Assembly (NCBI GenBank): GCA_964564305.1
Contig: CAZMAM010000038.1
Coordinates: forward strand, 1 to 12,946
DNA from: RGIG1959 sp964564305
GTDB taxonomy: Bacteria; Bacillota; Clostridia; Oscillospirales; Acutalibacteraceae
Reading direction: 5' to 3'
DNA length: 12,946 bases
Part shown: positions 6,182-12,946 of the stretch, piece by piece
How positions within the stretch are numbered: position 1 is the first letter of the stretch
Layout: the number at the start of each line of letters is the position of its first letter
Program-made: the position numbers and the translations under genes
Notes under the pieces: generated by a model
Database searches by the model: none
The model's input: only the letters and a program-made list of their open reading frames with translations
Told to the model about the DNA's origin: nothing

Positions 6182-6931
6182 ATGTTGCGTGTCACGGTTT
6201 GGAATGAAAATATTCACGATAAAGAAGAAAATGTCAAAAAGATATATCCCAAAGGCATTCATGGCGCCATCGCCGACATTTTGCATAGCGAGTACATTTC
6301 CGTGACCGTAGCCACACTGGATAGCCCTAACTGTGGCCTTACGGATGAAGTGCTAAACCGCACAGATGTGATGATTTGGTGGGGACATGTGGCCCATAAT
6401 GCGGTGCCGGATGAGATTGCGCAGAAGGTTGTCAACCGTGTGCTTGCCGGTATGGGATTGATTGTGTTGCATTCCGGTCATTACTCAAAGCCATTTCGCC
6501 TCTTGATGGGTACTACTTGCTCGCTTCGCTGGAGAGAGCCGGATTTTGAGCGTGTGTGGTGTATTGATCCCTCTCATCCGATTTCTCAAGGAGTTCCGGC
6601 AATGTTTGAGTTGGAACAGGAAGAGATGTATGGGGAGGCCTTTGATATTCCCTATCCGGATGATGTTATATTTGGCGGTTGGTTCAGAGGAGGAGAAATT
6701 TTTCGAAGTGTGTGTACCTTTCATCGCGGAGCGGGGAAGATTGTCTACATTCAGTTCGGTCATGAAACCTATCCGGTCTATCACAATATCCATGTTCAAA
6801 CTATTTTGAAAAATGCGGTTCGGTGGGCTAAACCGATAAGATTTCGTACTACATTAGAATGTTTTCATTCGGACGATACTCCTGAGGAACGCTTTCAAAG
6901 AGGTATTTCTTTTGAGGATATGCAATATTAA
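6182..6931 (+). CDS. ThuA-like domain protein (trehalose-utilisation family)
   Basis: The protein has 249 residues; the ATG follows AAGGAG at a spacing of 8 bases. It matches the ThuA-like fold, a class-I glutamine-amidotransferase-like flavodoxin-type domain: VTVWNENIHD at the start, DVMIWWGHVAHN (62-73), VLHSGH (95-100), a central GTTCSLRWRE segment, and the C-terminal IQFGHETYPVYHN. It probably acts in the cytoplasm with the upstream sugar isomerase in catabolism or remodelling of a glucoside; proteins of this family are linked genetically to trehalose and related sugar use, but their reaction is poorly defined. No signal peptide is present. No terminator was found in the 106 bp before prpC; that gap contains TTAAC-N5-GTTAA and CGGAA-AA-TTCCG inverted repeats but no clear promoter. 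Confidence 0.8.
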   Translation: MLRVTVWNENIHDKEENVKKIYPKGIHGAIADILHSEYISVTVATLDSPNCGLTDEVLNRTDVMIWWGHVAHNAVPDEIAQKVVNRVLAGMGLIVLHSGHYSKPFRLLMGTTCSLRWREPDFERVWCIDPSHPISQGVPAMFELEQEEMYGEAFDIPYPDDVIFGGWFRGGEIFRSVCTFHRGAGKIVYIQFGHETYPVYHNIHVQTILKNAVRWAKPIRFRTTLECFHSDDTPEERFQRGISFEDMQY

Positions 6932-7037
6932 TCCGTTTTATCCCATTTCCAATTAGAATTAACATAGAGTTAACGTAAGTACGGAAAATTCCGGCATATG
7001 GTTTTGTTACCCCGTGTTGCCTGAAGGAGGGCAGGGC

Positions 7038-7793
7038 ATGGTTGCTTTCGGCGGAACAGATATCGGTCGTGTAAGAGCTTCGAATCAGGATGCTTTTGTG
7101 TGCGGCAAGTTGTCGGATCATGTCCTGTTTGTCATCGTGTGTGACGGTATGGGAGGAGAAAACGGGGGAAACGTGGCTTCCGCTATTGCCATACGCACGA
7201 TTGCTTCTCGAATTGCGGAATCGTATCGCAGTGATATGACTATGCGGTCTATGCAAAATGTGCTTGAAAGTGCTATTGCCGCTGCCAATATAGAAATATA
7301 TGACCGGGGTACGCATGATACCGAACTTCGCGGTATGGGCACCACACTGGTGATGGCGGTTGCTATGGATTCATCCGTTTTGCTTGCTCATGTGGGGGAT
7401 AGCAGAGCTTATTTGGTTACAGGGGATAAAAAAATACGGCAACTGACACGAGATCATTCGGTGGTGCAGCAAATGCTTGAACGCGGGAAAATAACCCCGC
7501 AAGAAGCGCGGACACATCCCAGGCGCCATTTGATTACCCGAGCGTTAGGGGCGGACGTCACGGTAGCCTGTGATTTTACGGAATTGGAATTGCCGAAGCA
7601 ATCCACTTTGCTTCTATGTACAGACGGACTTACCGGCATGGTGGATCCGGAAAGAATCGCCAATATCGTTTGTCTTTCGGAGGAACATACGGCGGTGAAC
7701 CGGCTGATATCGGCCGCTAACCGTGCGGGAGGCAGCGATAACATTACCGTAGCGCTGATTAAAGACACCGGCGACAGGAGATCGAAGGAGTGA
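7038..7793 (+). CDS. prpC: PP2C-type Ser/Thr protein phosphatase (PrpC/Stp)
   Basis: The enzyme removes phosphate from Ser/Thr of kinase targets and usually from the partner kinase. The protein is 251 residues; ATG 7038 is chosen because GAAGGAGG lies 7 bases before it, while the in-frame GTG at 7014 has none. All metal and phosphate motifs of bacterial PPM phosphatases are present: RASNQDAF (13-20), CDGMGGENGG (35-44), GMGTT (99-103), HVGDSRAY (118-125), TRDHS (137-141), CTDGL (194-198) and GGSDN (231-235). It is soluble and cytoplasmic. Its stop codon lies 5 bases before the pknB start and the pknB ribosome site is inside its end, so the two are translationally linked. Confidence 0.95.
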   Translation: MVAFGGTDIGRVRASNQDAFVCGKLSDHVLFVIVCDGMGGENGGNVASAIAIRTIASRIAESYRSDMTMRSMQNVLESAIAAANIEIYDRGTHDTELRGMGTTLVMAVAMDSSVLLAHVGDSRAYLVTGDKKIRQLTRDHSVVQQMLERGKITPQEARTHPRRHLITRALGADVTVACDFTELELPKQSTLLLCTDGLTGMVDPERIANIVCLSEEHTAVNRLISAANRAGGSDNITVALIKDTGDRRSKE

Positions 7794-7798
7794 CACAT

Positions 7799-9862
7799 AT
7801 GGATAAATACATCGGTAAGCGACTTGACGGAAGATACGAAATTCGCGAACTGATTGGCGTCGGTGGAATGGCATATGTGTATAAAGCATATGACAATATC
7901 GATGACCGTATTGTTGCAGTTAAAATTCTGAAAGAAGAATATTTGGGCAACGAAGAATTTTCCCGTCGCTTTAAGAATGAATCCAAGGCGATAGCGATTC
8001 TCTCTCACCCGAATATTGTCCGCGTACTGGACGTCAGCTTTGGGGATAATTTGCAATACATCGTGATGGAGTACATTGACGGAATCACCCTTAAGGAATA
8101 TATTGAACAGCAAAAGGTATTGGAATGGAAAGAAGTTGTCTATTTTATTACGCAGATTTTAAAAGCGCTTCAGCACGCCCACGATAAAGGCATTGTTCAT
8201 CAGGATATCAAGCCGCAAAATATTCTGTTGCTTGCGGATGGAACCATTAAGGTAACCGATTTCGGCATTGCACGCTTTTCAAGGGGAGCTGTTGCTCAGT
8301 TTTCGGATCAGGGTGATAAGGCCATTGGATCGGTGCATTATATCAGTCCGGAACAGGCCAGGGCGGAGGTGACCGATGAAAAATCGGATATCTATTCCGT
8401 GGGCGTTATGATGTACGAAATGCTAACCGGTCAGTTGCCGTTTGAATCGGATAATGCGGTTTCGGTGGCCATTATGCAAATGCAGAACGATCCGAAGCGC
8501 CCACAGGAAATTAACCCGAATATTCCGGACGGGTTAGAAGATATTACGTTGAAGGCCATGCAGAAGGATCCGCATAAGAGATATCAATCTGCCGCGGAAA
8601 TGCTCTTTGATATAGATGAATTTAAGGAAAATCCCAGCATACGGTTTGAATATAAATATTTTTCCAGCGGAGAGGAACCTACACGTTATCAGGAGACCTT
8701 TACGCGTATTCGCAAAAATGAAGAAGAACAGAAATCGGCCGCTTTGAAAAAAGAGGAGCAGGCGAATAAAAAAAAGGGCCCGCCGGTGATTCCGATATTG
8801 GCAGGTGTTGCAGGCGCTTTCCTTTTGGTACTTATCGTGGTTTTTGCCGTTTCTTTTGTGACCGGCGTGTTGTCTCCCGGCGGTGCTACCGCTGAAAAAA
8901 TTTCCGTGCCCAATCTTATCGGGAAAAATTATGAAACGGAAGTGGCGAGCAATACCGAACTGGCGCGCAATTTTACCATTAAAGTCAATCAGGAATATTC
9001 GGAAGAACCGGTCGGCACCGTTATTCGGCAATATCCTTTGCCCGATAAAGAGGTTAAACTAAAAACCGAACTTACATTGTATATCAGTCGCGGCGAACAA
9101 TTAGTGGATGTACCTTATATTTCGGAAGGGGAATCCAAAAATTCCGCGTTCAGCAAATTAACGGCTTCCGGATTTCAATATAAAGAAGTATCGGCGAACA
9201 GTGATACGGTAGAGATCGATCATGTCATTCGCATCGATCCCGCTTCCGGAGAAAAAATCGGAAAGGGAAGTACCGTCACGGTGTATGTCAGCATAGGGGC
9301 AGAACCGGTGGATGAGATTGAAGTATTGAACGTCATCGGTATGCCTCAAGCCGATGCCATCAAAAAATTAACGGACAAAGGGCTGTATGTAAATCTTGAC
9401 GCCATTCAAACGGTCAATCATCCCAGTTATTCCGCAGGGGTTGTTATCGATCAGTCGCCGGCGGGAGGCTCTATGGTATCGCCCAGCAGTGAAGTGACCT
9501 TGGTTGTCAGTTCCGGTTATAAGGACGTTCGTCTGGATATTCGCCTGCCGTCTACGCAGAAAACGGTAGATATGGAGGTATATGTGGACAACGGGTTATG
9601 GACCAGTGAACAGAATCTGCTTCCGTCAGGGTCTTCAACCGTGAGCTACACATTGACCAAACAGGCGAGATCGTATACCGTTACCGTAAGGTTGGCGATT
9701 GCAGGAACCTCCGATTATCAAAAATATGCGGTTTTTACCATTGACGGAGCCAACGGATTGGTGGTAGATACCGACTATTTCCACTTTGAGGAAGGTGAAG
9801 AACCCACCGACCCGCCCGATCAAACCGAACCTTCTCAGGATGAATCGGGTAATGAAGAATAA
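7799..9862 (+). CDS. pknB: PASTA-domain Ser/Thr kinase PknB/PrkC with HQD catalytic loop
   Basis: This is a membrane kinase that senses peptidoglycan fragments or lipid II and controls cell wall, division and dormancy. It has 687 residues from ATG 7799 (GAAGGAG 8 bases upstream). The kinase domain is about 13-275: glycine loop GVGGMAYVYKA (20-30), K42, E61, catalytic loop HQDIKPQN (134-141), DFG (154-156), SPE (183-185). A charged linker leads to one membrane segment (about 330-357). Outside are three PASTA repeats (about 367-433, 434-500, 506-573), an extra beta-type domain (about 574-660) and an acidic tail. Two oddities stand out. HRD is replaced by HQD, making it a non-RD kinase. The activation segment 157-182 has no Thr; D170 and G172 align by eye with the phospho-Thr positions of mycobacterial PknB. 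All core catalytic residues are intact, so activity is expected. Confidence 0.95.
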   Translation: MDKYIGKRLDGRYEIRELIGVGGMAYVYKAYDNIDDRIVAVKILKEEYLGNEEFSRRFKNESKAIAILSHPNIVRVLDVSFGDNLQYIVMEYIDGITLKEYIEQQKVLEWKEVVYFITQILKALQHAHDKGIVHQDIKPQNILLLADGTIKVTDFGIARFSRGAVAQFSDQGDKAIGSVHYISPEQARAEVTDEKSDIYSVGVMMYEMLTGQLPFESDNAVSVAIMQMQNDPKRPQEINPNIPDGLEDITLKAMQKDPHKRYQSAAEMLFDIDEFKENPSIRFEYKYFSSGEEPTRYQETFTRIRKNEEEQKSAALKKEEQANKKKGPPVIPILAGVAGAFLLVLIVVFAVSFVTGVLSPGGATAEKISVPNLIGKNYETEVASNTELARNFTIKVNQEYSEEPVGTVIRQYPLPDKEVKLKTELTLYISRGEQLVDVPYISEGESKNSAFSKLTASGFQYKEVSANSDTVEIDHVIRIDPASGEKIGKGSTVTVYVSIGAEPVDEIEVLNVIGMPQADAIKKLTDKGLYVNLDAIQTVNHPSYSAGVVIDQSPAGGSMVSPSSEVTLVVSSGYKDVRLDIRLPSTQKTVDMEVYVDNGLWTSEQNLLPSGSSTVSYTLTKQARSYTVTVRLAIAGTSDYQKYAVFTIDGANGLVVDTDYFHFEEGEEPTDPPDQTEPSQDESGNEE

Positions 9863-9923
9863 CGGAAATGGCGGTGAACTTTTCGGCGGCTTCTGTTCTG
9901 CGGAGGCCGCCGACGGCATATAA
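9852..9923 (+). pseudogene. Possible remnant of the rsgA start in the pknB-thiN gap
   Basis: The ATG at 9852, overlapping the end of pknB, opens a 23-codon frame that contains GELFGGFCSAEAADGI and then a stop. The GGF...EAADG pattern resembles the start of RsgA GTPases (typically GGFYYVE..DG..ECRARG), and rsgA commonly follows pknB in Firmicutes. A stem-loop (9883-9893 with 9903-9913, 11 bp) lies inside. The remaining gap to 10089 shows no other recognisable gene, no terminator and no good promoter. The similarity is short and could be chance. Confidence 0.2.
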
Positions 9924-10089
9924 AAGGTTAATTGCCATAAATGTGTTTTACGGTTCAGCCGATGATTATTTAAAAAGCCATGCTTCGTTCTGCTTTATTA
10001 TGAAAATTTCCAAAGACATCTTCAAAATACTTATGCAATCATAAAAGAAAAATGACCGGCCCAAACTTAAAACAAAGGAGAACTTTGTG

Positions 10090-10725
10090 ATGTCTCGGTG
10101 TGTTATTGTCGGTGCGGCTCCATATGAAACCCCGGAATTACTGGCCTCATTTATTCGAAATGATGATTTTATTATTGCGGCTGACGGGGGACTGTACCTG
10201 TTGCAGGATATGGCCAAACCGCCTCATCTGGTCATCGGTGATTTTGATTCGTCACCTTTACGCCGATTATCTGTTCCCGTCATTACATTGCCCGCTCATA
10301 AAGACGATACCGATGTGATAGCGGCGATCAAATGGGCATTACGCAAAGGATACCGCGAGTTTCTCCTGCTGGGATGTACAGGAGGCAGGCTTGATCACAC
10401 GGTTGCCAATATTTTTGCGTTGCGGTTTCTTTTGGAACATGACGCTGAGGGTATATTGCGAGACGAACATCAGGAAATCCGTTTGCTTCCTCCCGGGCAG
10501 CATCGGATTTCACACCGGAAAGATCAATATCTTTCACTTTTCCCCTATGGCGGTACGGTTAGTGGACTGACTTTACAAAATTTGGAATATCCTTTGCAAA
10601 ATGCCGAATTGGATTGTGTTTATCCTATCGGGGTCAGTAATGAGTTTACGCAAGAGGATGCGCAAATTCGCTTTGAAAGCGGTTATCTATTGGTAATTCT
10701 GACTCGGTCGGATCATAATTTATGA
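10090..10725 (+). CDS. thiN: Thiamine pyrophosphokinase (ThiN type)
   Basis: This transfers pyrophosphate from ATP to thiamine, making the cofactor thiamine diphosphate in the cytoplasm. The protein is 211 residues, the normal length. Family motifs are complete: AADGG (30-34), GDFDS (50-54), HKDDTD (70-75) and LGCTGGRLDHT (94-104), with the usual beta-sandwich C-terminal half. ATG 10090 (AAAGGAG 9 bases before) or the adjacent GTG 10087 could be the start. It lies in the typical prpC-pknB-(rsgA-rpe)-thiN order, but the two middle genes are missing here. No TPP riboswitch was recognised upstream. Confidence 0.93.
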   Translation: MSRCVIVGAAPYETPELLASFIRNDDFIIAADGGLYLLQDMAKPPHLVIGDFDSSPLRRLSVPVITLPAHKDDTDVIAAIKWALRKGYREFLLLGCTGGRLDHTVANIFALRFLLEHDAEGILRDEHQEIRLLPPGQHRISHRKDQYLSLFPYGGTVSGLTLQNLEYPLQNAELDCVYPIGVSNEFTQEDAQIRFESGYLLVILTRSDHNL

Positions 10726-10829
10726 CCGTTCCGCGCAAAGAACAATTACTACTCAATGTTGCACTTTAAGTGAACAACTGGCCGCCGCTTTCGAGCATTG
10801 AAACGGGAAATTGAGAAAGCAGGGTATAT

Positions 10830-12812
10830 ATGGCGAATGATGAACAAATGGGATTATTTCCCGAAGAGGCAACCGAAGGCATTGAACCGAAAAAGGGTAT
10901 TCCCGTTGCCAAAGTTGATTTCCTTGAGGGTCAGACATTACCTTGGCGTGAGCTCTTCGAAGGATTTACATCCGTGAAAATCATTACCTTTTCTTCCAGT
11001 TTGGATTTTTTGAAGAAGATACTTGATCTGTTTGAAGACGCCGAGGTGATTTTCGGTAATCCACAGGTGATGTCTTACGGAATGACCGAAATCGTAGCAT
11101 TTCAGTCGGCTGTGATAGAATCCGTAAGAAATGCCAAATTCCGAGATTATTTTCTGAAAAGACTGAAAGAGAACACGCTCCGTTTCTATGTGGCAAGAGA
11201 GAAACTTTCTCATGAAAAACTGTATTTGCTCTCCGGAAAAAATGGGCGTCAAAGAGTCATCACCGGATCAGCAAATATGTCCAACCGGGCTTTTACGGGC
11301 GGACAAAGGGAAAATATTGTGTATATGGACGGCAGCAATGCTTATGATTGGTATTTAAGTGTATATGACAGTTATATTGCGGACTGTACCGACACAATTA
11401 CGGAGAAAGCTGTTTTAGTATCTGATGACGGGTTCAATATGGAAACGCTGCCTGTGGCGGAGACGGTACAGGCTTGCAAAGTTTTGGAAATTCAAAAAAC
11501 GCCGGAGGACACACAAGAGATTGAATTTGCTTTAAAAGTCAATGAGCATATGCGCCGCTTGTCCTCTTTAGCTCCGAAAACGGATAAGAACGCCGGTCGG
11601 ATATTGATCACACCGCAAGCCGTTCATACTTTACGTCAGAACAGCGAAAAGAAACGTGAAGATGAAAAAGCCGCACGTCAGGATTATCCCATGTTGCATA
11701 TCAATGTGCAGCGACAGGAAATCGGCTTGAACGAAAAACTTCTTGATTTGCATCCGCGTAAAGAAGAAATACAAAACGATGTATCGCTGTTTTTGCAATT
11801 TATGGACGGGTATCATTATTTTAGCGGTGAATGGAAGGATTTACAAAAACGTTATTATGCTTTTGCCAACTGGTTTTTCTGTTCTCCCTTTATGGCTGTT
11901 TTACGCAATACCGCGCGCTTGTATAATGTGGACAGAACCTCCTATCCCGTTTTCGGTGTCATTTACGGGCAAAGCAAAGCTGGTAAAACAACATTTTTAA
12001 AGATGCTTCTGAAAATGATGATCGGGCAATCGCCTATTATCGCGGGAAAAGAATTCACCAAGACAGTGGGGGATAATCTTCGGTTTTCGGTTGAGGGCGT
12101 TCCGATTGTAGCGGACGATATTATGAAAACCAGATTCGATCAACATGCACCGGAATTGATGAAAAATGAAGATTTCGGATATACGGAAAATTTGACAAAT
12201 TATCCGGCCATTGTGTTCAGTGCAAATACGGATATGGAAACCATCAAACCGGAATACAGTAGGCGCGCCGTCTGCGTCAATGTCAGTGCGGGGCTTTCCA
12301 ACGAGAATCAGCGCACAATGAGTACCCGAATTGGCAGAATAAGCAGAAAAATGAAAACGGCGATGTACCGTGAATACTTAAGACGGATGCTGGGAAAAAT
12401 ACCCGGTTTGCTGGAAATTTTGAAAACAGAGGGTGATCTCTCGGAAATACCGGATATTTTGAATGAGTCTTCACTGATATTGTATGATATAATCTCTGAA
12501 AATTCCGGCGAACAGTTGCCGGAGTATATTTGCGAATTGCAATATAATGATTATTTCGGATCATCTGTCTTGGGGAAAAATACCAAGGAAAAAATCCGGC
12601 GGGCTTGGGAAAACAATAATAAATGTTTTTCGGTAAAAATCAGGCAAAACGAGCTTGCCTATGATACCGGCGATATTTACGAGCCGAAGCGGATTCGGGA
12701 TGAACTTCCGGAAAGTTTGGAGGCCAAAATCAGTCGAACCAAAATCATTATGCGGCTGGATAAAGCCAAGGAGTTCTTTGGGATAAACTTTCGCCGTACT
12801 ATTTTTAAATAA
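10830..12812 (+). CDS. Phospholipase-D-like nuclease fused to an SF3-like P-loop ATPase
   Basis: The protein has 660 residues. The ATG follows only a weak AGGG, so expression may be low. The N-terminal part (about 40-175) has a PLD-type active site: SHEKLYLL with H128 and K130, then ITGSANMS with G146, S147 and N149; the usual Asp of HxKx4D is not at its normal place. Only one such motif exists, so a dimer is expected, as in Nuc and BfiI. Residues about 230-360 form a charged helical linker. The second half is a P-loop ATPase: Walker A GQSKAGKTT (380-388), Walker B VPIVADDI (424-431), a motif-C/sensor-1-like YPAIVFSANTD (458-468) and an arginine pair (478-479). The short A-to-B spacing and Asn sensor recall SF3 helicases. 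There is no signal peptide or membrane segment. No terminator separates it from thiN, 104 bp upstream; that gap holds a small dyad, CACTT-T-AAGTG (10762-10772). The role, perhaps phage defence or element replication, is inference. Confidence 0.8.
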   Translation: MANDEQMGLFPEEATEGIEPKKGIPVAKVDFLEGQTLPWRELFEGFTSVKIITFSSSLDFLKKILDLFEDAEVIFGNPQVMSYGMTEIVAFQSAVIESVRNAKFRDYFLKRLKENTLRFYVAREKLSHEKLYLLSGKNGRQRVITGSANMSNRAFTGGQRENIVYMDGSNAYDWYLSVYDSYIADCTDTITEKAVLVSDDGFNMETLPVAETVQACKVLEIQKTPEDTQEIEFALKVNEHMRRLSSLAPKTDKNAGRILITPQAVHTLRQNSEKKREDEKAARQDYPMLHINVQRQEIGLNEKLLDLHPRKEEIQNDVSLFLQFMDGYHYFSGEWKDLQKRYYAFANWFFCSPFMAVLRNTARLYNVDRTSYPVFGVIYGQSKAGKTTFLKMLLKMMIGQSPIIAGKEFTKTVGDNLRFSVEGVPIVADDIMKTRFDQHAPELMKNEDFGYTENLTNYPAIVFSANTDMETIKPEYSRRAVCVNVSAGLSNENQRTMSTRIGRISRKMKTAMYREYLRRMLGKIPGLLEILKTEGDLSEIPDILNESSLILYDIISENSGEQLPEYICELQYNDYFGSSVLGKNTKEKIRRAWENNNKCFSVKIRQNELAYDTGDIYEPKRIRDELPESLEAKISRTKIIMRLDKAKEFFGINFRRTIFK

Positions 12813-12856
12813 ATGTCTATTTTCACTTGCGACGACGAGAAAATTCGGGAAAAAGC

Positions 12857-12884
12857 TTGACATTTCAGTCCTTTATTTTATAAT
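12857..12884 (+). promoter_or_regulatory. Near-consensus promoter and hairpin leading out of the window
   Basis: TTGACA (12857-12862) and TATAAT (12879-12884) are separated by 16 bp. Shortly after the expected start, GGAGCCT (12894-12900) pairs with AGGCTTC (12910-12916) with a 9-nt loop. No ribosome site or start codon follows before the window ends in a T run, so the product may be an RNA or a gene further right. No terminator for the preceding gene was found in 12813-12856. Confidence 0.65.
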
Positions 12885-12946
12885 TTATATTAGGGAGCCT
12901 CTAATTAATAGGCTTCAGCCATATTTTTGCAGTACAATCTTTTTTT

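Noticed and set aside
7454..8113. Minus-strand open frame across prpC and pknB
   Set aside because: It is a shadow of two strongly conserved genes on the opposite strand.
9868..10044. A 58-codon open frame from ATG 9868 between pknB and thiN
   Set aside because: It has no ribosome site, no recognisable domain and lies in probable scar sequence; most likely incidental.

Overview
The window looks like a chromosomal segment of a gut-type, mid-GC Gram-positive anaerobe, most likely a clostridial bacterium near Ruminococcaceae/Oscillospiraceae. The evidence is strong AAGGAG-type ribosome binding sites, a secreted protein with a dockerin-like EF-hand and a Thr/Glu-rich linker, large secreted surface proteins, and a prpC-pknB-thiN housekeeping block of Firmicutes type. 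No rRNA, tRNA or CRISPR array was recognised. The taxonomic call is inference from gene content and style.

Left part (1-3750, minus strand): a large secreted surface protein (7-1917) is cut off at its C-terminus by the end of a mobile element that runs off the window. Upstream lies a secreted CAP/SCP-domain protein with a dockerin-like EF-hand (2106-3209). Behind it is a long, elaborate regulatory region with two sigma-70-type promoters, a palindromic operator candidate, a cluster of CGCGAT sites, a possible 18-residue leader peptide and a compact inverted-repeat element.

Middle (3750-6931): nagB (glucosamine-6-phosphate deaminase, minus strand) is bracketed by two small non-autonomous elements that share terminal inverted repeats with the element end at base 1-53. 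The downstream copy carries a perfect 18-bp hairpin that probably terminates nagB. The upstream copy is inserted right behind a promoter that probably drives the divergent two-gene operon encoding a sugar-phosphate isomerase/epimerase-like TIM barrel and a ThuA-like protein.

Right part (7038-12946, plus strand): prpC (PP2C phosphatase) and pknB (PASTA Ser/Thr kinase) form a tight pair, followed by thiN (thiamine pyrophosphokinase). The rsgA and rpe genes often found between pknB and thiN are absent, with a possible short rsgA remnant in the gap. The kinase has HQD instead of HRD and an activation segment without threonine. Beyond thiN lies the most unusual gene: a 660-residue protein joining an N-terminal phospholipase-D-type nuclease domain (one HxK motif) to a C-terminal SF3-like/AAA+-like P-loop ATPase. 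It may be a stand-alone defence or mobile-element protein. A near-consensus promoter and a hairpin close the window, pointing to a further transcription unit just outside.
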